From Streptomyces sp. NRRL F-4489 (lineage in GTDB: Bacteria > Actinomycetota > Actinomycetes > Streptomycetales > Streptomycetaceae): 41,661 bases of DNA. The position numbers and the translations under genes were made by a program. Shown here piece by piece: positions 15,341-22,475 of this stretch (position 1 is its first letter; each line of letters opens with the position of its first letter). A model generated the notes under the pieces. That model had not been told where the DNA came from. It saw nothing but the letters and a program-made list of their open reading frames with translations, and ran no database searches. Location of the stretch: NCBI RefSeq assembly GCF_001509485.1, contig NZ_LLZI01000249.1, forward strand, positions 1 to 41,661. The letters are read 5' to 3'.

Positions 15341-16722
15341 GCGCGGCGCCGGTCGCCCGCGGCGGCCGCACCGGGGCGCCGGCCGGTGTCCTGGCGCGCG
15401 GTACGGACCTCCACCTCAACCACTACGGCACGGCGCGGCTGCCGTTCGCCTGTGTGGGCGGGCGCGGTCTGGAGCTGGAGGTGGTCGACCTCAGCCCCGA
15501 GGGGCGGGGCCGGCGGCTGCGGCTGCTGGACGCCAGTGGCGGTTACGCCAGCGCGGCCCTGGGCGGCGGCCACCCCGTCGTCCGCGACGCGCTGGTGCGC
15601 GGCGCCGCCGCCGGCGGCGTCACCGACGAACTGGGGTCGCTGGAGCGGGCGGAGCTGCTGGACCGGCTCTTCGGCCCCGGCGGGCTGTGGACCGACCACT
15701 TCCCCACCGGGCAGTACCACGTCAGCGGCCGCAACTCCGGTTCGGAGGGCAATGAGCTGGCGCTGCGGCTGGTGCTGGAGTCGCGGTTCGACGGCCGGCG
15801 GCTGCGCCACCGCCCGGGCAAGGAGCGGCGGGACACCGTCCTGGCGTTCCACGGTGCCTGGCACGGCTGGACCGGCGGGCTGGTGCCGCTGCTCAACCGC
15901 GGCTACTACCGGACCGGGCTGCCCGCCCCCGAGACCGCGGCGCCGTACGGCCTGCGCGTCGACCACCTCCCGTTCGGCGATCCGGGCGCCCTGGCGGACT
16001 ACTTCGCCGCGGCGGCCGGCCGGCTGCTGGCCGTCGTGGTCGAACCGGTCCAGGGCGACGCGGGCGTGCTCGCGCCGCCGCCCGGCTATCTGCGCGACCT
16101 CGCCCGGCGGTGCGCGGCCGCCGGTGTGCTGCTGGTGGCCGACGAGGTGCTGACGTTCGCCAAGACCGGCCGCTGGTTCGCGATGCGCGACGCGGACGGG
16201 CCGGTGCCCACCGATATCACCGTCATCGGGAAGTTCCTGGGCATGGGCGCGGTGTCCACCTCGATGGTGATCGCACGCAGGGAGCTGACCGTCCGCGCGA
16301 CCGGCGCGGTGGCCACCTCCGATCTGCGGCCGCTGCCCTGCGCGGTGATGCGGGACGGCCTCGAGCACATCGAGGCCGAGGGCCTGCTGCGGCGGTCGGC
16401 CGGCGTCGGCGCGCACCTGGCCGACCGCCTCGACGCCGTCCTGGTGCGCCGCCACCCGGAGGTGTTCACCGAGGTCCGCGGCACCGGCGCGATGCTCGGC
16501 GTGGAGCTGACCGCCGCGGCGGCGGGCCGGATCGGCGCGCTGCGCCGGGCGCTGATCGAGGCGGGTGTGTACGCGGAGTTCATGGCGGGCGCGGGGAAGC
16601 GCCCCGGCGGCCGGCGCTACATCCACCCCACGCTGCGGATCGTGCTGCCGCTGACCGCGACCGCCGCGCAGGCCGACGAGATCGTGGAGCGGGTGGCGGC
16701 GGGCGCCCGGGCCCTGCGGTGA
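15337..16722 (+). CDS. Class III PLP aminotransferase
   Basis: Enzyme of 461 residues of the class III (omega/beta) aminotransferase group related to glutamate-1-semialdehyde aminomutase. Landmarks: SGRNSGSEGNELALRL near residue 130, AFHGAWHGWTGG near 170, VADEVLTFAKTGRWFA with the Asp that binds the PLP ring nitrogen, and ITVIGKFLGMGAVS with the Schiff-base Lys299. The open frame extends upstream over the ACP gene, but ATG 15337, overlapping the ACP stop, is the clear start. Being second in a carrier-protein operon suggests amination of a keto or aldehyde group on the acyl chain, or an aminomutase reaction, to give a beta- or omega-amino acid. Confidence 0.9.
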   Translation: MSAAPVARGGRTGAPAGVLARGTDLHLNHYGTARLPFACVGGRGLELEVVDLSPEGRGRRLRLLDASGGYASAALGGGHPVVRDALVRGAAAGGVTDELGSLERAELLDRLFGPGGLWTDHFPTGQYHVSGRNSGSEGNELALRLVLESRFDGRRLRHRPGKERRDTVLAFHGAWHGWTGGLVPLLNRGYYRTGLPAPETAAPYGLRVDHLPFGDPGALADYFAAAAGRLLAVVVEPVQGDAGVLAPPPGYLRDLARRCAAAGVLLVADEVLTFAKTGRWFAMRDADGPVPTDITVIGKFLGMGAVSTSMVIARRELTVRATGAVATSDLRPLPCAVMRDGLEHIEAEGLLRRSAGVGAHLADRLDAVLVRRHPEVFTEVRGTGAMLGVELTAAAAGRIGALRRALIEAGVYAEFMAGAGKRPGGRRYIHPTLRIVLPLTATAAQADEIVERVAAGARALR

Positions 16723-17279
16723 GCGCCGTGTTCCGCACCCGGATCGAGCACGTCGACACCGACGCGACCGGGATCGTGCACTTCTCCCGCTTCACCTCCC
16801 TGATGGAGACCGCGGGCATGGAGCACCTGGAGGCGCACGGCGCGGGGCTGACCGCCTTCGGCGCGGCGGGCGTCGATCTGGTGGCCGCCGAGCTGCGGGT
16901 GCGCTATCTCCGCAGCGCCGGGTACCGCGATGTGATCGTCGCGGACGCCGGGGTCGGGCACGCCGGCGCGGCCTGGTTCGCGCTGGCGGTGCGCCTGCTG
17001 CGCGAGGAGGAGGACGGCGCCCGCACCCCGCTGGCGGCCGGGGATCTGGTCTTCGCCGCCGTCGACCCGGGCACCCGGCGCGCGGTGCCCCTGCCGGCGC
17101 CGCTGCGACAGGCACTGAGAGGAATCGTCACCGATGCGGCACGCGAACGAGCACACGAAGGACTCGCCACCCCCTCCCCCGGCGGACCGCGCGGCGCGGC
17201 CCCTGGGCACGTCGGCCATCGCCGCGCTGGTACGGGGACGCCATCCCCGGCTGTTCATCGACCGGGTGCTGGACCATGA
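16719..17279 (+). CDS. Hotdog-fold acyl thioesterase (4-hydroxybenzoyl-CoA type)
   Basis: Protein of 186 residues; residues 1–140 are a 4HBT-type hotdog domain with TRIEHVDTDATGIVHFSRF, where an Asp of the DTDATG loop is in the position of the 4-hydroxybenzoyl-CoA thioesterase nucleophile, followed by the central helix SLMETAGMEHLEAHG. Such enzymes release acids from CoA or ACP. Start GTG 16719 overlaps the aminotransferase TGA. The last 45 or so residues are Gly/Pro/Arg-rich and unlike the family; they run 146 nt into the next gene, so the tail is probably a read-on without function. Confidence 0.82.
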   Translation: MSAVFRTRIEHVDTDATGIVHFSRFTSLMETAGMEHLEAHGAGLTAFGAAGVDLVAAELRVRYLRSAGYRDVIVADAGVGHAGAAWFALAVRLLREEEDGARTPLAAGDLVFAAVDPGTRRAVPLPAPLRQALRGIVTDAARERAHEGLATPSPGGPRGAAPGHVGHRRAGTGTPSPAVHRPGAGP

Positions 17280-17670
17280 GCCCGGGGTGTTCCTGCGCAG
17301 TATGTTCGCCGTCTCGGCGGAGATGGGCGCGCTGTCCGGGCACCTGCCCGAGCGCGGGCTGATCCCGGGGGTGATCCTGCCGGGCAGCCACACCATGCAG
17401 GCGTTCGCCCAATCCGGCGTGCTGCTCTACCAGTTGAGCAGCGCGCCACTCGCCGACGACGAGGCGACGCTGGTCGGCACGGTCAAGTCCCGCTTCCTCG
17501 CCCCGGTCGTGCCCGGCGACCAGGTGGTGCTCGACGTCCGCGCGGACCGGCACTCCGGCCGCACGTTCGCCTTCTCCGCCGGGGTGACGGTCGCGGGCCG
17601 GCCGGTCGCCGCCTTCCGCGGCGCGATGAGCCGGGTGCGGCTGGATCCGGCGGGGGCCCGGCCGTGGTGA
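17134..17670 (+). CDS. FabZ-like hotdog dehydratase, catalytic Glu replaced by Gln
   Basis: Protein of 178 residues with a Pro-rich N-terminal 25 residues and a FabZ-type hotdog domain: GRHPRLFIDRV with the catalytic His37, the substrate-turn region SGHLPERGLIPGVIL, and the central helix SHTMQAFAQSG. In FabZ this helix reads VEAMAQ with a catalytic Glu; here the aligned residue is Gln89 (codon CAG at 17398–17400), so ordinary dehydration is doubtful. ATG 17134 is the first start able to include the whole domain and lies 146 nt inside the thioesterase frame. Its stop overlaps the ketosynthase start. It could be a variant dehydratase, a cyclase-like hotdog, or a structural partner. Confidence 0.78.
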   Translation: MRHANEHTKDSPPPPPADRAARPLGTSAIAALVRGRHPRLFIDRVLDHEPGVFLRSMFAVSAEMGALSGHLPERGLIPGVILPGSHTMQAFAQSGVLLYQLSSAPLADDEATLVGTVKSRFLAPVVPGDQVVLDVRADRHSGRTFAFSAGVTVAGRPVAAFRGAMSRVRLDPAGARPW

Positions 17671-18773
17671 CACCGGTGATCACCGGACTGGCCTGGGACA
17701 CGCCGCTGGGCCGGGACCCGGAGGCGGTCTGGGAGCGGCTGTGCGCGGGCGACTCGGGCCTGGCGCCGGTCGATTCGCCGCATCCGCTGCGCAACACCGC
17801 CGCGGCCGTCGTCGCGTCACCGCCCTACGGGACGCCGCCGGCCGAGCGCCAGCGGGTGCTGGCCGGCCGGACGCTGGCCGCCGCGTTCGCGGACGCCGGT
17901 CTGTCCCCCGCCGACCCCGGCATCGGCCTCGTCCTGGGCACCAGCTTCGGCGCCTGTCTGGACGAGGACGAACCGTCCCTGCACACCTGGGCCGATGACG
18001 CGGCGGCGGACCTCGGGCACCCGGGCACGCCGCTGTGCGTGATGACCGCGTGCTCCGCCGGATCGGACGCGCTCGCCGTCGCGCACGCCCTGGTGCGCTC
18101 GGGCGCGCGGCGGATCTGCGTGGCGGGCGGGGTGGACGTGGTCACCGAGGCTAAGCGGCTCGGGCATTCGGCGCTGGGGACGATGAGCCCCACCGGCCTC
18201 CGGGCGTTCGACCGTACCCGCGACGGCATGCTGCTCGGCGAGGGCGCGGCGGTCATGGTGGTCGAGCACCCCGACTCCGCCCGGGAGCGCGGCGCCCGGG
18301 TCCACGCCCGGCTGCGCGGGACCGGCGCGGCCAACGACGCGGCCGGGCTCACCGCCCCGGACCCGTCCGGCCGCGCCGTACTGCGCGCGATGGAACGGTG
18401 CCTGGCCTCCGCCGGACTGGCCCCCGCCGATATCGCGGTGGTCAACGCCCACGGCACCGGCACACCGCTCAACGACGCGGTCGAGGCGCGCAGTCTGCTG
18501 GAATTCTTCGGCCCCGGCGGGCCGTTGGTGTTCGCCACCAAGGGCGCCTTCGGGCACAGCCTGGGCGCGACCGGCGCCATCGAGGCCGTGGCGACCGTCC
18601 TGGCGCTGCGCCACCGCCGGGTGCCGCCGGTCACCGGACTGCGCGCGCCCGCGACTCCGCTGCGGCTGGCCACGGGCGCGGCCCAACCGGTGGGCGCCGG
18701 CGCCGGGTTGAGCCTGACGCTGGGGTTCGGCGGCTTCAACACCTGTCTGCTGTTCGAAGGGGTGAGGGCGTGA
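17667..18773 (+). CDS. Beta-ketoacyl-ACP synthase (KS), FabF-like
   Basis: Condensing enzyme of 368 residues, a little short for the family (about 400–420). The complete Cys-His-His triad is seen: Cys129 in MTACSAGS, His262 in NAHGTGTPLND, and Lys292/His297 in TKGAFGHSLGATGA; the closing LTLGFGGFNTCLLF loop is also canonical. It should therefore condense malonyl-ACP (or a relative) with a primer acyl group. Two GTG codons stand in tandem at 17664 and 17667; I chose the second because it gives the 4-nt GTGA overlap seen throughout the unit. No ketoreductase or acyltransferase gene accompanies it, so malonyl loading presumably relies on FabD. Confidence 0.92.
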   Translation: MTPVITGLAWDTPLGRDPEAVWERLCAGDSGLAPVDSPHPLRNTAAAVVASPPYGTPPAERQRVLAGRTLAAAFADAGLSPADPGIGLVLGTSFGACLDEDEPSLHTWADDAAADLGHPGTPLCVMTACSAGSDALAVAHALVRSGARRICVAGGVDVVTEAKRLGHSALGTMSPTGLRAFDRTRDGMLLGEGAAVMVVEHPDSARERGARVHARLRGTGAANDAAGLTAPDPSGRAVLRAMERCLASAGLAPADIAVVNAHGTGTPLNDAVEARSLLEFFGPGGPLVFATKGAFGHSLGATGAIEAVATVLALRHRRVPPVTGLRAPATPLRLATGAAQPVGAGAGLSLTLGFGGFNTCLLFEGVRA

Positions 18774-19291
18774 CGCGGGTACCGCCGGGCACGCGGCTGC
18801 TGGGCTCGGCGACGCTGGTCGCCGACGACCCGGCCGACCACGCGCGGAACAAACCGTCCTTCTACGCCGACCCGGTGGCCTGGCTGGTCGCCGAGACCGT
18901 GGACCGGGCGCTGGCCGACTGCGCCGCCGCGCCCGTCCCGGACGCCGCCGAGGACACCGGGATCCTGGTGATGAGCGCGACCGGGACCCGGCGGACGATG
19001 CGCCGGATCGCCGGTTCGGTACCGCGCTCCCGGGTCTCCCCACTGCGCTTCGCCGGCGCCAATCCGGGGGTGCTGGCCGGGCTGCCGGCCCTGCGCCACG
19101 GGCTGCGCGGGCCGTCGCTGCTGCTGGCGGCGCATCCGGACGACGCCACCCCCGCGGCGTTCACCGTGATCGGCGGCTGGTTCGCGGACGGCCACGCCCG
19201 GCACGTCTTCCTGGTCGGCCTGTGCGGCAGCGCCGCGGGCCGCGAGCTGTGCTCGTGCCTGGTCCTGACCGCTGCCGGGGCGGACCGGTGA
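18770..19291 (+). CDS. Half-size ketosynthase-like protein (chain-length-factor-like partner)
   Basis: Protein of 173 residues that looks like only the N-terminal half of a thiolase-fold condensing enzyme (the beta-ketoacyl synthase N-terminal-like group used by chain-length-factor partners in aryl-polyene clusters). The region FAGANPGVLAGLPALRHGLRGPSLLLAAHPDD corresponds to the active-site loop, but no Cys stands in the nucleophile position, and the C-terminal half with the two His is absent. Its start GTG 18770 overlaps the KS stop and its TGA overlaps the AMP ligase start, so it is an intact coupled gene and not a decayed one. It most likely forms a heterodimer with the KS. Assignment is by position and weak similarity. 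Confidence 0.6.
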   Translation: MTRVPPGTRLLGSATLVADDPADHARNKPSFYADPVAWLVAETVDRALADCAAAPVPDAAEDTGILVMSATGTRRTMRRIAGSVPRSRVSPLRFAGANPGVLAGLPALRHGLRGPSLLLAAHPDDATPAAFTVIGGWFADGHARHVFLVGLCGSAAGRELCSCLVLTAAGADR

Positions 19292-20646
19292 CGGGCCTGA
19301 CCCGGTCCGGGGTGGCCGGCTTCCTCACCCGGGTCGAGGCCGCCGCGCCCCGGGCCGACGACCGCGCCCCCGGCGGGGTGGACGACGTCCTGGCGGACCT
19401 GTCCGGGCTCGGCCTGGCCCCGGGCGAAGCGGTCGTGCTGTGCCTGGCCAACGGCGGCGAGCTGCTGCGCGTCCTGCTCGCCGCACTGCTGCTGGGACTC
19501 GTACCGCTGGCCGTACCGCCGAGCACCCCGTGGCAGCGGCTGCGCGCGCTGGCCGGGCACCTCGGGGCCGGCACGGTGGTCACCACCCGGCCGACCGGCG
19601 ACGGGCCGCGGACGCCGGTGGGCGGCGCGTTCGCCGTCCCGACCGGGCATCCCCCGACCCCGTACCGGCCGGGCGAGATCCTGCTGTCCACCTCCGGTAC
19701 GTCGGGGATGTTCAGCGCGTGCGTGCACCGGGTGCCGGCGCTGCTGCACAACGCCCGCCTGCACGCCGGGGCCACCGGCATCACCGCGTCCGACACCCTG
19801 CTGGTGAATCTGCCGCTGTACTACTCCTACGCGCTGGTGGCACAGGCGCTCGCCGCGTACGCCACCGGGGCGCGGCTGGTCCTCGACGGGCCGCCGTTCT
19901 CACCGGCCGGATACCGCGCGGCGGTCACCGCGCACGGTGTCACCCACTCCTCGCTGACCCCGACCCTCGCCCGCCGCCTGCTGGCCGCCCCCGGGCTCGT
20001 ACCCCGCGGTCCGCGCGCGCTGGCCGTCGGCGGGGACCGGCTCGCGCCCGCCGAGGTGGCGGCCCTGCTCGCCGCGCGCCCGTCCGGCGAGCTGTATCTG
20101 ACCTACGGCCTCACCGAGGCCGGGCCGCGGGTGTCCACCCTGGCCGCGCACGCCGAACCGCCGCACCGCCACGGCTCGGTAGGCCGCCCGCTGCCCGGCG
20201 TACGCGCCTCACTGCGCGACGTACGGGACGGCGTCGGCGAACTCCTCGTCGAGTCCGACACCGTCCTGCTGCGGCGGGTCGGGCAGCGCAGCGGACGGGT
20301 CCTGCTGGGCCCGCGCACCCTCGCCACCGGCGACGCCTTCTCGATCGACGACGGCTATCTCACCTTCCACGGCCGCCTGTCGGACTTCGTCGTACTGCGC
20401 GGCGAGAAGGTCTCCCTCAACACCGTCCGGCAGGCCGCGCACGCCATCCCGGGCGTGGTGCGCTGCCTGCCCGAGGTGGTGACCGAGGACGGCGGGCAGG
20501 TCCTCGACGTCCACCTGTGGGTCACCGACGCCCTGCGCGGCGGCGAACGGGCGGTGCGGCGCCTGCTCAACTCCCAGCTGCTGCCCGCCGAACGCCCGCG
20601 CGCGGTCTTCCTCTCGCCCGCCGACCCGGAGACCTTCCGCAAATGA
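19288..20646 (+). CDS. Acyl-AMP ligase / acyl-ACP synthetase-like adenylating enzyme
   Basis: Adenylation enzyme of 452 residues. Core motifs: phosphate loop LSTSGTSGMFSACVHR (a variant of TSGTTGxPKG that lacks the Lys), ELYLTYGLTEAGPRV (YGxTE), ATGDAFSIDDG (TGD), and the hinge GRLSDFVVLRGEKVSL. The chain ends at once after PETFRK, so if the A10-type catalytic lysine is present it is the very last residue. The short C-terminal subdomain fits enzymes that load carrier proteins. Start GTG 19288 and stop both overlap neighbours by 4 nt. Probable role: activating the primer acid and passing it to the ACP at 15071–15340. Confidence 0.87.
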   Translation: MTGLTRSGVAGFLTRVEAAAPRADDRAPGGVDDVLADLSGLGLAPGEAVVLCLANGGELLRVLLAALLLGLVPLAVPPSTPWQRLRALAGHLGAGTVVTTRPTGDGPRTPVGGAFAVPTGHPPTPYRPGEILLSTSGTSGMFSACVHRVPALLHNARLHAGATGITASDTLLVNLPLYYSYALVAQALAAYATGARLVLDGPPFSPAGYRAAVTAHGVTHSSLTPTLARRLLAAPGLVPRGPRALAVGGDRLAPAEVAALLAARPSGELYLTYGLTEAGPRVSTLAAHAEPPHRHGSVGRPLPGVRASLRDVRDGVGELLVESDTVLLRRVGQRSGRVLLGPRTLATGDAFSIDDGYLTFHGRLSDFVVLRGEKVSLNTVRQAAHAIPGVVRCLPEVVTEDGGQVLDVHLWVTDALRGGERAVRRLLNSQLLPAERPRAVFLSPADPETFRK

Positions 20647-21455
20647 CCCTCCGCCTCGGCTGCACCGTCCCCGCGGGCCTGTCCCCCGCCCGCCTCCGCG
20701 AGTTCGCCGAAACCGCGGAACGCCTCGGCTACCACCACCTCTCCGTCCCGGAGCACCTGGTCTCCCCCACCCCCGCCTACGAGAGCCTGACCCTGGTGGC
20801 GTTCCTGGCGGCCGTCACCACCCGCATCGAGCTGGCGACCGCGATGACGATCCTGCCGTACCGCCCGGTGGTGCTCGCCGCCAAGCAGACCGCGCAGCTG
20901 GCCCAGCTCAGCGGCGGCCGGCTGCGGCTGGGCGTCGCCCTGGGGTCCGACCCCGCCGAAGCCGCCGCGCTCGGCGTCGCCCCGGCGGACCGCGCGGCAC
21001 TGTTCGCGGAACAGGTCCGCGCGCTCCGCCTGCTGTTGACGCGCCCGGACGCCGAGTTCACCGGAGCGCACATCGCGTTCTCCGGCGTCACCCTCACCCC
21101 CCGGCCGCCGCGCGTCCCGCTCTGGATGGGCGGCGGCACCCTCCGCACCGGCGGCCGGCCGCGCGCCCTGCGCCGGATCGCCGCCCTCGCCGACGGCTTC
21201 ACCATGTCGGCCCTGCTCGCCAACCGCGTCGGCCGGGGCGCCGCGCTCATCACCGAGCTGCGCACGGCGGTGACCGACGCCGGCCGCGACCTGTCCGCCT
21301 TCGGCATCGAGGCCCGCCTGCACCCCGCCCCCGACCGCCCGCGCACCTGGCGCGCCCTCGCCGACGCCTGGCAGTCCGCCGGCGCGACCCATCTGACCGT
21401 GACCACCGACGACCTGTCGCTCCTGGCGCCGGTGCGGGCGGCGGTGAGCGGGTAG
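20643..21455 (+). CDS. LLM-class flavin-dependent (luciferase-like) oxidoreductase
   Basis: Protein of 270 residues of the bacterial-luciferase-like TIM-barrel family, which uses FMNH2 or F420. Features: opening strand RLGCTVPAG, FAETAERLGYHHLSVPEHL, TRIELATAMTILPYRPVVLAAKQTAQLAQLSGGRLRLGVALG split over residues 60–105, and PRVPLWMGGG. Actinobacterial members often use coenzyme F420, but no feature here decides this. ATG 20643 overlaps the AMP-ligase stop and the gene ends the unit with TAG. A tailoring oxidation, such as Baeyer–Villiger, N- or C-hydroxylation or desaturation, is possible. Confidence 0.88.
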   Translation: MTLRLGCTVPAGLSPARLREFAETAERLGYHHLSVPEHLVSPTPAYESLTLVAFLAAVTTRIELATAMTILPYRPVVLAAKQTAQLAQLSGGRLRLGVALGSDPAEAAALGVAPADRAALFAEQVRALRLLLTRPDAEFTGAHIAFSGVTLTPRPPRVPLWMGGGTLRTGGRPRALRRIAALADGFTMSALLANRVGRGAALITELRTAVTDAGRDLSAFGIEARLHPAPDRPRTWRALADAWQSAGATHLTVTTDDLSLLAPVRAAVSG

Positions 21456-21472
21456 CGGCTAGCGGCTAGCGG
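21453..21472 (+). repeat. Short tandem repeat over the LLM stop codon
   Basis: TAGCGGC is repeated twice and followed by TAGCGG. The first TAG is the stop codon of the LLM gene, so the repeat places three TAGs in a row, only the first in frame by necessity (unit 7 nt). Function unknown, possibly slippage. Confidence 0.6.
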
Positions 21473-21588
21473 ACGGCTTACGGACTGGTGATCACGCGGC
21501 GGGAAAGCGGGAAAAAGGGTTGGAGAAATGATCAACGCACTGATAGCTTTCCGGTCGTCCGTGACCCCGCCCGAGGAGGTGAGACCCC

Positions 21589-21642
21589 GTGAACGCTGTA
21601 GCGATGTGGGTGCTCCCCCTTCCCGTCACGGCCGGCGACTGA
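21589..21642 (+). CDS. Small leader ORF (17 residues) upstream of the alpha/beta hydrolase gene
   Basis: GTG at 21589 is preceded at proper distance by an excellent ribosome site (GAGGAGGTGA at 21573–21582) and opens a 17-codon frame reading VNAVAMWVLPLPVTAGD, ending with TGA 21640–21642. The stop lies at the base of a hairpin (21633–21655), 60 nt before the hydrolase gene. The strong ribosome site in an otherwise non-coding leader argues for real translation, perhaps as an attenuator. No known leader-peptide family was recognised. Confidence 0.5.
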   Translation: MNAVAMWVLPLPVTAGD

Positions 21643-21655
21643 CGTAGCGTCGCCG
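21633..21655 (+). promoter_or_regulatory. Hairpin at the end of the leader ORF
   Basis: CGGCGAC (21633–21639) and GTCGCCG (21649–21655) can pair over a 9-nt loop that contains the leader stop codon and the sequence after it. A ribosome terminating on the leader would cover the 5' arm, the layout expected of a translation-sensing leader. Confidence 0.45.
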
Positions 21656-21701
21656 CCGGGAGCGCCTCGACACACCAGGCACTCCCGAAAGGCCATACGC
21701 C

Positions 21702-22466
21702 ATGAATGCTTTCCTTTTCACCTCCGAGTCGTCGTCGAACGGCGTGCGCGAGCGCGACTTCACCGTGGATGACGTACCCGGAGTTCTCTGGTCGCCGGCT
21801 TCCGGCGCCGATCGCGCGCCCCTGGTCCTGATGGGCCACGGCGGCGGCAACCACAAGAAGCACCCGGCGATGTCGGGCCGGGCGCAGCGCCTCGTCACCG
21901 GCTGCGGTTTCCACGTCGCCGTCCTCGACGCGCCCGGTCACGGCGACCGGCCGCGCACGGCGCACGACGAGGCGGAGATCGCCGAGCTGTTCCGGGCGCG
22001 GGCGGCGGGCGAGCCGGAAGGCCCGATCGTCGTCCGCTACAACGACCACCTGGCGCGGCTCGCCGTGCCGGAGTACCGCGCGCTGCTGGACGCCCTCCAG
22101 GAGCTGCCGGAGATCGGCACCGGCGGTCCGGTCGGCTACTGGGGCATCAACATGGGCACCGCGATCGGCGTGCCGTTCGTGGCCGCAGAACCCAGGATCA
22201 CCGCCGCGGTCTTCGGCCAGCACTGGCCGCAGGTCCTGGCCGGGAAGGCGCGGCAGATCACCATCCCGATCGAGTTCGACCTCCAGTGGGACGACGAGCA
22301 CATCTCCCGCGAGGAGGGTCTCGCGCTGTTCGACGCCTTCGCCTCGAAGGAGAAGTCCCTGCACGTGAACTCGGGCAGGCACAAGGAGCTGCCGCGGTTC
22401 GAGGTCGACAGCGCGGTCCGGTTCTTCGCCCGGCACCTGGGGAGCGCGGTCGCTTCGGCGGCCTGA
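21702..22466 (+). CDS. Alpha/beta-hydrolase (dienelactone-hydrolase-like) with Asn at the nucleophile elbow
   Basis: Protein of 254 residues with an alpha/beta-hydrolase fold: oxyanion strand LVLMGHGGGNHKKHP, FHVAVLDAPGHGDRP, the elbow GYWGINMGTAIG, and a C-terminal VNSGRHKELPRF that supplies His. The elbow should read G-x-S-x-G; here it is G-I-N-M-G, with Asn150 encoded by AAC at 22149–22151. The rest of the protein is well kept, with normal codon use, so this is not a decayed gene. Either a non-hydrolytic member or a recent one-base change (AGC to AAC). Preceded by a leader ORF and hairpin. Confidence 0.82.
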   Translation: MNAFLFTSESSSNGVRERDFTVDDVPGVLWSPASGADRAPLVLMGHGGGNHKKHPAMSGRAQRLVTGCGFHVAVLDAPGHGDRPRTAHDEAEIAELFRARAAGEPEGPIVVRYNDHLARLAVPEYRALLDALQELPEIGTGGPVGYWGINMGTAIGVPFVAAEPRITAAVFGQHWPQVLAGKARQITIPIEFDLQWDDEHISREEGLALFDAFASKEKSLHVNSGRHKELPRFEVDSAVRFFARHLGSAVASAA

Positions 22467-22475
22467 CGCGCGCGG

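Noticed and set aside
21453..21472. Attachment site or origin at the TAGCGGC repeats
   Set aside because: Only 20 bp, with no integrase, tRNA or matching copy in the window.
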